Positions 1 to 9,544 are shown, numbered from the stretch's first letter. The stretch is 64,000 nucleotides of DNA from JAFAXA01 sp963777325 (GCA_963777325.1 CAVZQE010000005.1:1-64000); one strand, 5' to 3'. Numbers and translations are program-made. The notes: generated by a model from the sequence alone, not told the origin.

Positions 1-1130
1 GTCGCGAACAGCGCCGCGCCGAGCGGAATGATCTCGTCGTTGAAATCGTAGCGCGGATTGTGGACCGGGGCGCTGTCGCCGTTGCCGATCCGGATGTAGG
101 CGCCCGGGGCTTGCTCCAGCATGAACGAGAAATCCTCGGACGCCATGGTCTGATCGCCCTCGCGGTCCACATGCTCCGCGCCGACGAGCGCCGACGCGGC
201 CTCCGCGATCGCGTCGGTCTCGGCCGGATCATTGACCAGCGGCGCGAACAGCCGGCGGAACTCGACCGACGCGGTCGCCCCGAACCCGGCGGCGACGTGC
301 TCGGCGAGGCGGCGCATGTTCGCCTCGATCAAATCCATCGTCTCGTGACGGAACGCCCGCGCGGTGCCGCGAATGGTGGCGCGGTTGGGGATGACGTTAT
401 AGGCGTCGCCGCCATCGATCCGGGTCACGCTCAACACCGCCGTGTCGCGCGGATTGACGTTGCGTGCAACTATCGATTGCAGCGCGCTCACCACGTGGCA
501 CGCCGCGAGCACGGGATCGATGCCGCCTTCCGGCCGCGCGGCGTGCGAACCGCGGCCCTCGACGGCGATGTCGAAGAACGCGCCTCCGGCCATGGTCGCG
601 CCCGGGCGGATCGCGAACGCGCCGACCTTCAGGCCCGGAGAGTTGTGCATGCCGAAGACCGCATCGCAGGGGAAGCGCGAGAGCAGCCCGTCCCGCAGCA
701 TGGCCCGCGCCCCGCCGAGCCCCTCCTCGGCCGGCTGGAAGATGAAGCGGACAGTGCCGCTGAAGGCGCGCGTCTCGGCGAGGTAGCGGGCGGCCCCGAG
801 CAGCATCGCCGTATGCCCGTCATGCCCGCAGGCGTGCATCACGCCCGGATGGCGCGACGCGTGCCCGAAGCTGTTCTCCTCCTGAATCGGCAGCGCATCC
901 ATGTCGGCGCGCAGGCCGACGCTGCCCCCGCCGTTGCCGGACCGGAGCACCCCGACGACCCCGGTTCCGCCGACGCCCTCATGCACCTCGATCCCGAGAC
1001 GGCGGAGCTCGTCGGCGACGCGCGCGGCCGTCCGGCGCTCCGTGAACCCGATTTCGGGATGGGCGTGGAGATCCTGCCTGAAACGAGCCAGGGCCGGATG
1101 ATAGCTGCGGATCGTATCGAGCGCGGACAT
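1..1130 (-). CDS. M20-family amidohydrolase (hippurate hydrolase-like), 3' end cut by window edge
   Basis: Zinc-dependent amidase of the M20/HipO type, which hydrolyses N-acyl amino acids or related amides in the cytoplasm. The reverse translation starts MSALDTIRSYHPALARF and shows the usual metal-ligand blocks: HAHPEIGF, the MHACGHDGHT motif, PAEEGLGG, GMHNSPG and, near the truncated end, SEDFSFM. About 376 residues are visible of a family that is normally 380-400 long, so only the extreme C-terminus is missing. It is divergent from the isocitrate-dehydrogenase-like gene at 1387. The exact substrate cannot be read from sequence. Confidence 0.9.
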   Translation of the reverse strand, partial: MSALDTIRSYHPALARFRQDLHAHPEIGFTERRTAARVADELRRLGIEVHEGVGGTGVVGVLRSGNGGGSVGLRADMDALPIQEENSFGHASRHPGVMHACGHDGHTAMLLGAARYLAETRAFSGTVRFIFQPAEEGLGGARAMLRDGLLSRFPCDAVFGMHNSPGLKVGAFAIRPGATMAGGAFFDIAVEGRGSHAARPEGGIDPVLAACHVVSALQSIVARNVNPRDTAVLSVTRIDGGDAYNVIPNRATIRGTARAFRHETMDLIEANMRRLAEHVAAGFGATASVEFRRLFAPLVNDPAETDAIAEAASALVGAEHVDREGDQTMASEDFSFMLEQAPGAYIRIGNGDSAPVHNPRYDFNDEIIPLGAALFA

Positions 1131-1386
1131 GCCGACAGTCTAAGGGGCCTCTCCCGGAGCCGTCGAGACCCGCCCCGCGGGGCCCGGCGAGGTTCAACGG
1201 CCGCCTTGTTGCGCCCGCCGAGGCCTGTTGATAGCTTCTCCCGCCCACTCCGGTCGCAGCGGAACGCGCCGGTCGGCCTCGCTTCCTGTCGCGCCAGCCT
1301 TTGCCCGGCGAGGCGAGGCAGGAGCCCCGCCGTCCGGTCCGATTCCACGCAGCCGCTTCGCGCGCTTTACGGAAGGACTCCCAGAC

Positions 1387-2427
1387 ATGAGCGCCGCCGC
1401 CGGCTCCCCGACGATAGAGGCGACCCTCATCCCCGGCGACGGCATCGGGCCGGAGATCGTCGATGCGACCGTCGAGATCCTCTCCGCCCTGGGCGCTCCC
1501 TTCGTCTGGGACCGGCAACTGGGAGGCTTGGCCGCGATCGAGGCCATGAGCGATCCGCTGCCGAAGGAGACGCTGGACAGCATCCGGCGCACGCGGCTCG
1601 CCCTCAAGGGGCCGCTGACGACGCCGGTGGGGGGCGGCTTCAGGTCGGTGAACGTGCGGCTGCGCGAGGAATTCCATCTCTACGCCAACGTCCGGCCAGC
1701 CCGGACGATCCTGCCCGGGCAGCGCTACGAGGACATCGACATCGTCCTTGTTCGCGAGAACATCGAGGGGCTGTACGTCGCCTTCGAGCATTACATCCCG
1801 GTCGGCGACGATCCGCACGCGGTTGCGATCTCGTCCGGGGTCAATACGCGCGGAGGCGCCGAACGGATTGTCCGGTTCGCGTTCGACTACGCGCTCAAGA
1901 ACAATCGCAAGAAAGTGACGGTCGTCCACAAGGCGAACGTGCTCAAGGCTCTGACCGGCCTGTTCCTCGACGCGGGCCGCACGGTCGCCAAGGATTACGA
2001 GGGGCGGGTCGCGATGGACGACCGCATCGTGGACGCGTGCGCCATGCAGCTCGTCCTCAATCCGTGGCAATTCGATGTAATCGTCACGACCAATCTCTTT
2101 GGCGACATCCTGTCGGATCTGATGGCGGGCCTGGTCGGCGGCCTCGGACTCGCGCCGGGCGCGAATGTCGGGGCGGACGCCGCGATCTTCGAAGCGGTGC
2201 ACGGTTCGGCGCCCGACATAGCGGGAAAGGGCGTCGCCAATCCGGTGTCGATCCTGCTCGCGGCGGCCCTGATGCTGGAGCATGTGGGGCGGCTCGATCT
2301 CGCGCGGAAACTGCGGTCTGCGATCAGCGGGGCGATCAATACGGCGAACGTGAGGACGGGCGACATGGGCGGCTCGGCCACCACGAAGGCGTTCGCACAG
2401 GCGATCATTCGGCAGCTTTCGGCCTGA
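1387..2427 (+). CDS. Isocitrate/isopropylmalate dehydrogenase family enzyme, probably NAD-isocitrate dehydrogenase type
   Basis: A 346-aa beta-decarboxylating dehydrogenase. Family marks seen are IPGDGIGPEI at the N-terminus, LREEFHLYANVRP (the substrate region, closer to NAD-isocitrate than to isopropylmalate dehydrogenases), LVRENIEGLY, and NLFGDILSDLMAGLVGGLG carrying the metal-binding aspartates. The upstream in-frame extension is rejected; the ATG at 1387 gives the family-typical start. It is the first gene of the plus-strand set that continues into a tricarboxylate-type MFS carrier, which fits a role on an imported isocitrate-like or malate-like acid. Substrate assignment is inference; homoisocitrate or tartrate-type activity is possible. 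Confidence 0.85.
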   Translation: MSAAAGSPTIEATLIPGDGIGPEIVDATVEILSALGAPFVWDRQLGGLAAIEAMSDPLPKETLDSIRRTRLALKGPLTTPVGGGFRSVNVRLREEFHLYANVRPARTILPGQRYEDIDIVLVRENIEGLYVAFEHYIPVGDDPHAVAISSGVNTRGGAERIVRFAFDYALKNNRKKVTVVHKANVLKALTGLFLDAGRTVAKDYEGRVAMDDRIVDACAMQLVLNPWQFDVIVTTNLFGDILSDLMAGLVGGLGLAPGANVGADAAIFEAVHGSAPDIAGKGVANPVSILLAAALMLEHVGRLDLARKLRSAISGAINTANVRTGDMGGSATTKAFAQAIIRQLSA

Positions 2428-2498
2428 CCGCCCGCGACCTGGAGCCGTTTCGCCGGGCTGGGCGCGTCAAGAGGTCTTCCCTGCACGGAATTATCAAC

Positions 2499-2504
2499 AG
2501 GAGG
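2499..2504 (+). promoter_or_regulatory. Strong Shine-Dalgarno (AGGAGG) fixing the MFS start
   Basis: AGGAGG lies 6 nt upstream of the ATG at 2511. It shows that the MFS carrier starts there, although the same frame stays open far upstream through unrelated sequence. Confidence 0.7.
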
Positions 2505-2510
2505 AAACAA

Positions 2511-3815
2511 ATGGCTGGCGTCGTTGCCGAAGCCGCCCACAAGAACAAGATCGCGACGGTGCTGCGGGTCACCAGCGGCAACTTTCTCGAGATGTTTGAT
2601 TTCTTTCTTTTTGGCTTCTACGCCACATATATCTCGCACGCCTTCTTTCCGTCCGGCAGCGACTTCGCGTCGCTCATGCTGACGTTCATGACGTTCGGCG
2701 CGGGATTCCTGATGCGCCCGTTGGGAGCCATCTTCCTCGGCGCCTATGTCGACCGGATCGGGCGCCGCAAGGGCCTGATCGTCACGTTGATGATCATGGC
2801 CACTGGCACGATCCTGATCGCCTTCGTGCCGGGCTACGCGACCATCGGCCTGCTCGCGCCCTTCCTTGTCCTCATCGGACGGCTGTTGCAGGGATTTTCG
2901 GCGGGCGTCGAATTGGGCGGCGTCTCGGTGTATCTCGCCGAAATGGCGACCCCGTCGACCAAAGGCTTCTACGTGTCCTGGCAGTCCGGCAGCCAGCAGG
3001 TGGCGATCATGTGCGCCGCCCTGATTGGCTACGTGCTGAACCAGGTGCTGGCTCCGGCCGAGCTGGCCGCCTGGGGATGGCGCATTCCGTTCTTCATCGG
3101 CTGCATGATCGTGCCGTTCCTGTTCTACATCCGCCGCTCGCTCGAGGAGACGGAGGAGTTCATGCGCCGCAAGCACCGGCCGGCGCTGAACGAGGTGTTC
3201 GCGACTCTCGTGCGAAACTGGCCGATCGTTCTGCTCGGCATGCTGCTCGTGGCGATGACGACGATCTCGTTCTATACGATCACGGTCTACACCCCGACAT
3301 TCGGCAGGACCGTGCTCAAGCTCTCCAGCGCGGCGAGCCTCGGCGTCACGTTCTGCGTCGGACTGTCGAATTTCATCTGGCTGCCGGTGATGGGGGCGCT
3401 CTCGGACCGAATCGGCCGCAAGCCGATCCTGCTGACGTTTTCGGCGCTGACGCTGCTCACGGCCTATCCGGCGCTGTCCTGGCTCGTGTCGCACGCCGCA
3501 TTTGGCAACATGCTGGTCGTCCTGCTGTGGTTCTCCTTCCTCTACGGCAGCTATAACGGCGCGATGGTGGTGGCGCTTACTGAAATTGTGCCGCCAGAGG
3601 TTCGCACCGCCGGCTTCTCGCTCGCCTATTCGCTCGCGACGGCCCTGTTCGGCGGGTTCACGCCGCTCGTCTCCACCTGGCTGATTCGCGAGACGGGGGA
3701 CAGCGCCGCGCCGGCGATCTGGCTGACGTTCGGGGGAGCTTGCGGCCTGATCGCGACCTGGCTGATCTACCGGCGCGCGGCCACGGCCGGGACCAGCAGC
3801 CCGCGTCTGGCCTGA
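2511..3815 (+). CDS. MFS transporter, metabolite:H+ symporter type (citrate/tricarballylate CitA/TcuC-like)
   Basis: A 434-aa inner-membrane carrier with twelve predicted helices. The N-terminal RVTSGNFLEMFDFFLFGFYA, the loop DRIGRRKG, the LIGRLLQGFSAGVELGG helix and the repeat-half loop DRIGRKP are the signature of the metabolite:H+ symporter branch that includes CitA and TcuC. It probably imports citrate, tricarballylate or a related acid by proton symport. The gene follows the isocitrate-dehydrogenase-like gene by 83 nt and precedes a binding protein by 30 nt. The open frame begins at position 60 on this strand, but everything before 2511 is antisense to the amidohydrolase or out of frame with the dehydrogenase. 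Confidence 0.88.
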   Translation: MAGVVAEAAHKNKIATVLRVTSGNFLEMFDFFLFGFYATYISHAFFPSGSDFASLMLTFMTFGAGFLMRPLGAIFLGAYVDRIGRRKGLIVTLMIMATGTILIAFVPGYATIGLLAPFLVLIGRLLQGFSAGVELGGVSVYLAEMATPSTKGFYVSWQSGSQQVAIMCAALIGYVLNQVLAPAELAAWGWRIPFFIGCMIVPFLFYIRRSLEETEEFMRRKHRPALNEVFATLVRNWPIVLLGMLLVAMTTISFYTITVYTPTFGRTVLKLSSAASLGVTFCVGLSNFIWLPVMGALSDRIGRKPILLTFSALTLLTAYPALSWLVSHAAFGNMLVVLLWFSFLYGSYNGAMVVALTEIVPPEVRTAGFSLAYSLATALFGGFTPLVSTWLIRETGDSAAPAIWLTFGGACGLIATWLIYRRAATAGTSSPRLA

Positions 3816-3845
3816 CGAGCGGCGCCAACGGGAAGGAAACGCACC

Positions 3846-4649
3846 ATGAAATTCATCGCAACGCTCCGTCGCGCCACGCTCCTCGCCGCGCTGGGCCTGT
3901 TCGTATCGGCCGCCGCCGGAGCGGCCGAGATCCACGTCGTCAGCTCGGGCGGGTTCGCCCAGGCGTACAAGGCGCTCGCGCCGGCTTACGAGCACGAGAC
4001 CGGCAACACGCTCGTGACGGAGTGGGGGCCCTCGATGGGCGACACGCCGCAGGCCGTGCCGAACCGGCTCAAGCGCGGCGAGCCGATCGACGTCGTCATC
4101 ATGGTCGGCTACGCGCTCGGCGATCTCGTACGGCAAGGCGAGGTCGTCGCGGATAGCAGGGTCGATCTCGCTGAGTCGGGCATCGGCGTCGTGGTGCGCG
4201 CGGGCGCGCCGAAGCCGGACATCAGCACCGTGGATGCGCTGAAGCGGGCGCTGCTGGCCGCGAAGTCGGTCGCCTATTCCGATAGCGCGAGCGGCGTCTA
4301 CATTTCGCATGAGATGTTCAAGAAGATGGGGATCGAGGCGGAGATGGCGCATAAGGCGCGCATGATCCCGGCCGAACCCGTGGGGGCCGTCGTCGCGCGC
4401 GGGGACGCCGAGATCGGCTTTCAGCAGATTAGCGAACTGAAGCCGATCAAGGGCATCGAGCTCGTCGGCCCCCTGCCGCCAGAGTTGCAGAAGGTGACGA
4501 TCTTTTCGGCAGGCGTCGTGACCAAGAGCAAGGATCGGAAGGATGCGGAGGGGCTGATCCGCTTCCTCGCCTCGCCGCGGTCGGCGCGCGCGATTGAGGA
4601 AAGCGGGCTGGAGCCGATGACCGCGACTGCGTCCGCGACCGCTCACTAG
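3846..4649 (+). CDS. Orphan periplasmic substrate-binding protein, ModA-like fold
   Basis: A 267-aa protein with a Sec signal peptide ending near AAAGAAE. The mature part begins IHVVSSGGFAQAYKALAP, the first strand-helix of type II binding proteins related to molybdate-binding ModA. No permease or ATPase genes lie beside it, so it is not a complete ABC importer; a separate modABC set lies at 45-47.6 kb. Homologues of this kind are often annotated as molybdate-binding proteins, but the setting among organic-acid and PHA genes argues that it binds an organic anion. That is inference. Confidence 0.8.
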   Translation: MKFIATLRRATLLAALGLFVSAAAGAAEIHVVSSGGFAQAYKALAPAYEHETGNTLVTEWGPSMGDTPQAVPNRLKRGEPIDVVIMVGYALGDLVRQGEVVADSRVDLAESGIGVVVRAGAPKPDISTVDALKRALLAAKSVAYSDSASGVYISHEMFKKMGIEAEMAHKARMIPAEPVGAVVARGDAEIGFQQISELKPIKGIELVGPLPPELQKVTIFSAGVVTKSKDRKDAEGLIRFLASPRSARAIEESGLEPMTATASATAH

Positions 4650-4698
4650 CCGGCTGCACCGAGACTTTCCGAACAGCAATCGAGGAATTCCGTCTGTC

Positions 4699-6351
4699 AT
4701 GACCAAGGGCTCCGATCTTCTCGTCGCCGCGCTGGAGAACGAAGGCGTCGAGCGCGTCTTCGGCGTTCCCGGCGAGGAGAATCTCGACGTCGTCGAGTCG
4801 CTCCGCAACTCCTCGATCGAACTCGTCATCACCCGGCACGAGCAGGCAGCGGGGTTCATGGCGGCGACCTATGGGCGGCTCACCGGCAGGCCCGGCGTCT
4901 GCATCTCGACGCTCGGTCCGGGCGCGCTCAACTTTTCCACGGCCGCCGCGTATGCGCATCTCGGCGCGATGCCGATGCTGATCCTGACCGGTCAGAAGGG
5001 CATCATGACGTCGCGGCAGGCGCGGTTCCAGATCGTGGACGTGGTCGCGACCATGCGCCCGATCACCAAGATGACGCGCCAGATCGTCAGCGCCACCACC
5101 ATCCCGACCGTGGTGCGCGACGCGTTCCGTGTGGCGCAGGAGGAGCGGCCGGGGCCTGTGCATCTCGAACTGCCGGAGGACGTCGCGGGCGAGGAGGCGA
5201 AGGATCTGCCCATGGTCCCGAAGCACCCGATCGACATTCCGGTCGCGCATCCCTACGCGATCGACGCGGCGGCGGCGCTGATCCATCAGGCGGAGCGCCC
5301 GCTGGTGATGCTCGGGGCGGCGGCGAGCCGGCCGCGCCTCGCGGACCAGCTCTCGGATTTCGTGCGCCGGGTCGGCATCCCGTTCTTCAACACGCAGATG
5401 GGCAAGGGCTCGGTCGCGGGCGGCTCCAGGCTCTATATCGGCACGGCGGCGCTCTCCGAGCGCGACTACGTGCATCAGGCGGTGGACCAGGCCGATCTGA
5501 TCATCTGCATCGGCCACGACACGATCGAGAAGCCGCCCTTCATCATGGGCCCGAACGGGCCGCGCGTGATCCATATCGGCTACCTGCCGGCCAACGTGGA
5601 GGAAGTCTACTATCCGCACGCGGAAGTCGTCGGCGACGTCGGTCCGAGCCTCGCTTTGCTCGCGGACCGGCTCGAGGGCAGGCTGAAGAACGCCAAGGCG
5701 CTGCTGCCGTTGCGGGAAGAGATCCTCGGGCATATCTCCGATCGGGCGGAGGAAAGCCGGTTTCCGCAGACGCCGCAGCGCATCGTGCATGACGTGCGGG
5801 AGGTGATGCCGGAGGATGGCATCGTCTGTCTCGATAACGGCATGTACAAGATCTGGTTCGCGCGCAACTACCGTACGCGCGTCGCCAATACGCTGCTGCT
5901 CGACAACGCGCTCGCGACGATGGGTGCCGGGCTGCCATCGGCGATGATGGCCTCCATGCTGTATCCGGATCGGCGGGTGCTGGCGGTGTGCGGCGATGGC
6001 GGCTTCATGATGAACAGCCAGGAACTGGAGACGGCGGTTCGCCTCGGCCTGAACCTCGTCGTGCTGATCCTGCAGGACAATGCGTACGGAATGATTCGCT
6101 GGAAGCAGGCGGTCGATGATTTCCCGGATTTCGGCCTGACCTTCGGCAACCCCGACTTCGTCAAATACGCCGAGAGCTACGGCGCGCGCGGCAGCCGGGT
6201 GGAGACGGCCGACGGTCTCGCGCCGACCCTGAACGCGGCATTCGAGGCGGGTGGGGTGCACCTTGTGACCGTGCCGGTGGACTACATCGAGAACACGCGC
6301 GTGCTGATCGAGGAATTGCGCAATAAGGTTCCCGCCCCGGCGCTGGCCTGA
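4699..6351 (+). CDS. Thiamine-diphosphate enzyme, acetolactate synthase large-subunit-like
   Basis: A 550-aa three-domain ThDP enzyme. The N-terminal domain has the catalytic glutamate in TRHEQAAGFMAATYGR; the central domain is the Rossmann-like TPP_enzyme_M; the C-terminal domain has the cofactor motif from GDGGFMMNSQELET to QDNAYG. The layout matches catabolic acetolactate synthases, which condense two pyruvates with loss of CO2. No regulatory small subunit is adjacent, which fits a catabolic rather than branched-chain biosynthetic enzyme. It is followed after 17 nt by an alcohol dehydrogenase. Another 2-oxoacid decarboxylase or carboligase activity cannot be excluded. Confidence 0.85.
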   Translation: MTKGSDLLVAALENEGVERVFGVPGEENLDVVESLRNSSIELVITRHEQAAGFMAATYGRLTGRPGVCISTLGPGALNFSTAAAYAHLGAMPMLILTGQKGIMTSRQARFQIVDVVATMRPITKMTRQIVSATTIPTVVRDAFRVAQEERPGPVHLELPEDVAGEEAKDLPMVPKHPIDIPVAHPYAIDAAAALIHQAERPLVMLGAAASRPRLADQLSDFVRRVGIPFFNTQMGKGSVAGGSRLYIGTAALSERDYVHQAVDQADLIICIGHDTIEKPPFIMGPNGPRVIHIGYLPANVEEVYYPHAEVVGDVGPSLALLADRLEGRLKNAKALLPLREEILGHISDRAEESRFPQTPQRIVHDVREVMPEDGIVCLDNGMYKIWFARNYRTRVANTLLLDNALATMGAGLPSAMMASMLYPDRRVLAVCGDGGFMMNSQELETAVRLGLNLVVLILQDNAYGMIRWKQAVDDFPDFGLTFGNPDFVKYAESYGARGSRVETADGLAPTLNAAFEAGGVHLVTVPVDYIENTRVLIEELRNKVPAPALA

Positions 6352-6368
6352 GAACAGGAGCACGAGCG

Positions 6369-7493
6369 ATGAAGATCAAGGCTGCGGTCCTGGATCGGAT
6401 GGGCGTCGCACCACCCTACGCCAACAGCAAGCCGCTCGCGATCCGCGAGCTTGAACTCGATCCGCCCGGCCACGGCGAGGTGCTGGTGCGCATCGCCGCG
6501 GCGGGGTTGTGCCACTCCGATCTGTCCGTCATCAACGGCGATCGCCCCCGGCCCATGCCGATGGCGCTCGGGCACGAGGCGGCCGGCGTGATCGAGGAGG
6601 TCGGGCCGGGCGTGCACGATCTCGAACCGGGCGATCACGTCGTCATGGTGTTCATGCCGAGCTGCGGCCACTGCCTGCCCTGCGCCGAGGGACGGCCCGC
6701 TCTGTGCGAGCCGGGCGCGGCCGCGAATGGGGCGGGCACCCTGCTCTCGGGCGAGCGGCGGCTGCATTGCGACGGCGCCGTCGTCAGCCACCATCTCGGC
6801 GTCTCGGCCTTCGCCACGCACGCGGTGATGTCGCGGCATTCCGTCGTGAAGATCACGAAGGATCTGCCACTGGTCGAGGCGGCGCTGTTCGGCTGCGCGG
6901 TGCTGACCGGCGTCGGCGCGGTGGTCAACACGGCGAAGGTGCAGGCCGGGCAGGCGGTCGCGGTCGTGGGTCTGGGCGGCGTCGGTCTGGCTTCCGTGCT
7001 CGGGGCGGTGGCGTCCGGCGCGCGCCAGGTGATCGCGCTCGACCTCTCGGACGACAAGCTCGGGCTCGCCCGCCAGCTCGGGGCGACGGCGACCGTCAAC
7101 CCGCGCGAGCCGGACGCGATGGAGCAGGTGAAGGCGCTGACCGGCGGCGGCGTCGAGGTCGCGATCGAGATGGCGGGCTCGGTGCGTGCGCTCGAACTCG
7201 CCTACAAGATCACCAAGCGCGGCGGCACCACGGTCACGGCCGGGCTGCCGCCGCCCGAGGCGACCTTGCCGCTGCCGGTCGTCAACCTCGTCGCCGAGGA
7301 GCGCACCGTGAAGGGCAGCTATATCGGCGCCTGCGTTCCGACCCGCGACATCCCGCGTTTCATTGAACTCTATCAGCGTGGCAAGTTGCCGGTGGATCGG
7401 CTGATGAGCGGGCGGATGAAGCTCGAGCAGATCAACGAGGGTTTCGATCTTCTGCACGAGGGCAAGGCCGTTCGCCAGGTGATCGAGTTCTGA
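6369..7493 (+). CDS. Zinc-dependent alcohol dehydrogenase (MDR superfamily)
   Basis: A 374-aa medium-chain dehydrogenase. Catalytic zinc ligands lie in GLCHSDL and LGHEAAG; the structural zinc lobe is SCGHCLPCAEGRPALC; the NAD-binding fold carries GLGGVGLASVLGAVASGA. It resembles the class III/AdhC-like branch. It sits between the ThDP enzyme and phaE with a 2-nt gap to phaE, so it is very likely co-transcribed with the PHA synthase genes. It may reduce an aldehyde made by the ThDP enzyme or oxidise a hydroxyacid or alcohol; the substrate is unknown. Confidence 0.88.
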   Translation: MKIKAAVLDRMGVAPPYANSKPLAIRELELDPPGHGEVLVRIAAAGLCHSDLSVINGDRPRPMPMALGHEAAGVIEEVGPGVHDLEPGDHVVMVFMPSCGHCLPCAEGRPALCEPGAAANGAGTLLSGERRLHCDGAVVSHHLGVSAFATHAVMSRHSVVKITKDLPLVEAALFGCAVLTGVGAVVNTAKVQAGQAVAVVGLGGVGLASVLGAVASGARQVIALDLSDDKLGLARQLGATATVNPREPDAMEQVKALTGGGVEVAIEMAGSVRALELAYKITKRGGTTVTAGLPPPEATLPLPVVNLVAEERTVKGSYIGACVPTRDIPRFIELYQRGKLPVDRLMSGRMKLEQINEGFDLLHEGKAVRQVIEF

Positions 7494-7495
7494 GC

Positions 7496-8431
7496 ATGGA
7501 CATCTTCGAATACGGCAAGGCGCTGACCGATTTCTGGACGCTCGGGGGCAAGGCGCTCCTGAGCGGCCAGGAGAATGCCTATCGGGCCTTCTCGGACAAC
7601 ATGTCGAAATTGTCCGCGGGCGGCCTCTCGATGCCGAATTTGCAGACGGAATCGGCCGATCTCGCATCGGCCGGGCAGGCGTTCATGACGCTGTGGCGGT
7701 CGGCCGCCGACCTGTCCACGGCGCTCAACGCCAAGGTGCCGGACGACACCGAGGACGAGGCCGCCTCCGCGCTCGTCTTCCGCAAGATGTTCGACCCGCG
7801 CGCCTGGATGTCCGGCACCGGCGAGCTCGACGAGATGTTGCAGCGCATGGCCGAGGGGCCGCGCTTCGCCGATCTGTGGGAAACCGAGCGGAAATTCGCG
7901 CGCGTGTTCCGGGCCTGGCTGCTGCTCAGGCAGCGGAGCCTCGAGCACACGACGATCGTGCTGGAGGCGTGGCTCAAGGCCGCCACCAATTTCTCGGAGC
8001 AGATCGCGGCGCTGAAGGCGAAGGGTCAGAACAAGACGGCGAAAGAGACGCTCACGCTGTGGGTCGATCTCGCCAATCAGCGGCTGCTGGAAACCCAGGG
8101 TTCGGAAGCCTTCATGCAAAGCCAGTCCGCGTTGCTGAAGGCGAGCACCGACCTGCGTTTCGCGCAGCGCGAGGTGACCGAGTATTACGGCCAGATGTTC
8201 GGATTCCCGACGCGGACCGAACTCGACGACGTGCATCGGACCGTGACCGAGCTGAAGCGCGAATTGCGAGCGCTCCGCCGCGACGTACGCCCCGTTCTTT
8301 CCCGCGCGCACCCTCCCGCGAGGCCCCCTGGGGAGCCGGGCGCCGAGCCTCCCGAGACGATGGAGCCGCTCGCGGCGAAGGCGGCGGCCGGCGCCGGAGA
8401 TGGTCCGCGCGCCCGCAAGGCAAGGAGTTGA
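7496..8431 (+). CDS. phaE: Class III poly(R)-hydroxyalkanoate synthase subunit PhaE
   Basis: The accessory subunit of the class III PHA synthase, 311 aa. It has the PhaE layout: a helical N-terminal half, an ERKFARVFRAWLLLRQR helix, YYGQMFGFPTRTELDDVHR near residue 240, a short coiled-coil (ELKRELRALRRDVRP), then a Pro/Ala-rich tail. PhaE binds PhaC and is needed for its activity at the granule surface. Its partner phaC follows after 6 nt. The tail after about residue 265 is low complexity. Confidence 0.9.
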   Translation: MDIFEYGKALTDFWTLGGKALLSGQENAYRAFSDNMSKLSAGGLSMPNLQTESADLASAGQAFMTLWRSAADLSTALNAKVPDDTEDEAASALVFRKMFDPRAWMSGTGELDEMLQRMAEGPRFADLWETERKFARVFRAWLLLRQRSLEHTTIVLEAWLKAATNFSEQIAALKAKGQNKTAKETLTLWVDLANQRLLETQGSEAFMQSQSALLKASTDLRFAQREVTEYYGQMFGFPTRTELDDVHRTVTELKRELRALRRDVRPVLSRAHPPARPPGEPGAEPPETMEPLAAKAAAGAGDGPRARKARS

Positions 8432-8437
8432 GCAGAG

Positions 8438-9544
8438 ATGGCGAGCGTACAGGAACCCGCGTCCACCGCCGCCGAGTCCATGTCGGAAGCGGCGAAACTC
8501 GGCGCCAAGATGATGCGCGGCGCCAAGCTGCTGAACGAGCTGCGCGACAGCGACGTCCAGATCGCGACCACGCCCAAGGACGAGGTCTGGCATCTCGACA
8601 AGGTGACGCTGTACCACTACCGGCCGTTGGCGGAGAAGCGCGTCAAAACGCCGATCCTGATCGCCTACGGGCTGATCGGCCGCTGGACCATGGCCGATCT
8701 GCAGGACGACCGCTCGCTCGTCCAGAATATGCTGAAGCTCGGCTTGGACGTCTATGTCGTGGACTGGGGCAATCCGTCGCGGGCGGACCGCTTCCTGACC
8801 CTGGACGATTACATCGGCACCTATCTCGATGCGTGCGTGGACGAGATCCGCGACCGCACCGGCGTCGATAAGATCAGCCTGCTCGGAATCTGCGAAGGCG
8901 GCGTGTTCACCACCTGCTACGCCGCGCTGCATCCGGAGAAGCTCCGCGCGCTCGTTCTGACCATCACGCCGATCGACTTCCACGGCGACAAGGGCGCCAA
9001 GCTCGGCCACGGTTTCATCAATCTGTGGGCGCGGAGCCTCGATCCGGAAGAGATCGACCGCATGATCGAGGCGCACGGCAATCTGCCGGGCGAGTTCATG
9101 GGCGCGGTGTTCTCGCTGATGACGCCGATGCGCTCGATGCTGAAATACAACCTCGACATGCTGGAGGTCGTGGACGATCCGGCCAAGCTCCTGAACTTCC
9201 TGCGCATGGAGAAGTGGATCGCCGACCGTCCCGATCATCCGGGCGAGGCCGCGAAGCAGTGGCTGAAGGATTTCTATCAGGACAACAAGCTGGTCCGGAA
9301 TCAGCTGAAACTCTGCGGCACGACGGTCGATCTCGGCAAGATCACGATGCCCGTGCTGAATGTGTATGCGCAGGAAGACCACATCGTTCCGCCCGCGACC
9401 TCGACCGCCTTGAAGGACAAGGTCGGCAGCGCCGACTATTCCGAGCTGCCGTTACCGGGAGGCCATGTCGGCGTGTTCGTCGGCGGGCGTTCGCAGAAGC
9501 TGCTCGGACCCGGCATCGCGGACTGGCTCGCCAGCAAGGAGTAG
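8438..9544 (+). CDS. phaC: Class III poly(R)-hydroxyalkanoate synthase catalytic subunit PhaC
   Basis: A 368-aa alpha/beta-hydrolase-fold polymerase that joins (R)-3-hydroxyacyl-CoA into polyester on granules. The lipase-like box is GICEGG, with cysteine as the nucleophile as in all PHA synthases; the aspartate is in AQEDHIVPP and the histidine in LPGGHVGVFVG. The length is right for the short class III PhaC, not the roughly 580-aa class I enzyme. It is paired with phaE immediately upstream and followed after 26 nt by a CoA-transferase. Confidence 0.93.
   Translation: MASVQEPASTAAESMSEAAKLGAKMMRGAKLLNELRDSDVQIATTPKDEVWHLDKVTLYHYRPLAEKRVKTPILIAYGLIGRWTMADLQDDRSLVQNMLKLGLDVYVVDWGNPSRADRFLTLDDYIGTYLDACVDEIRDRTGVDKISLLGICEGGVFTTCYAALHPEKLRALVLTITPIDFHGDKGAKLGHGFINLWARSLDPEEIDRMIEAHGNLPGEFMGAVFSLMTPMRSMLKYNLDMLEVVDDPAKLLNFLRMEKWIADRPDHPGEAAKQWLKDFYQDNKLVRNQLKLCGTTVDLGKITMPVLNVYAQEDHIVPPATSTALKDKVGSADYSELPLPGGHVGVFVGGRSQKLLGPGIADWLASKE

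Noticed and set aside
60..2510. Open frame continuous with the MFS carrier from position 60
   Set aside because: The first 800 codons are antisense or out of frame to the amidohydrolase and dehydrogenase genes; the strong ribosome binding site at 2499 sets the true start.
1995..4859. 954-codon open frame on the minus strand
   Set aside because: It runs opposite to four well-supported plus-strand genes and its translation is rich in Arg, His, Asp and Glu without domains; a by-product of GC-rich codon use.
4447..6363. 638-codon minus-strand open frame
   Set aside because: Antisense to the ThDP enzyme gene; His/Arg-rich pseudo-protein with no family features.
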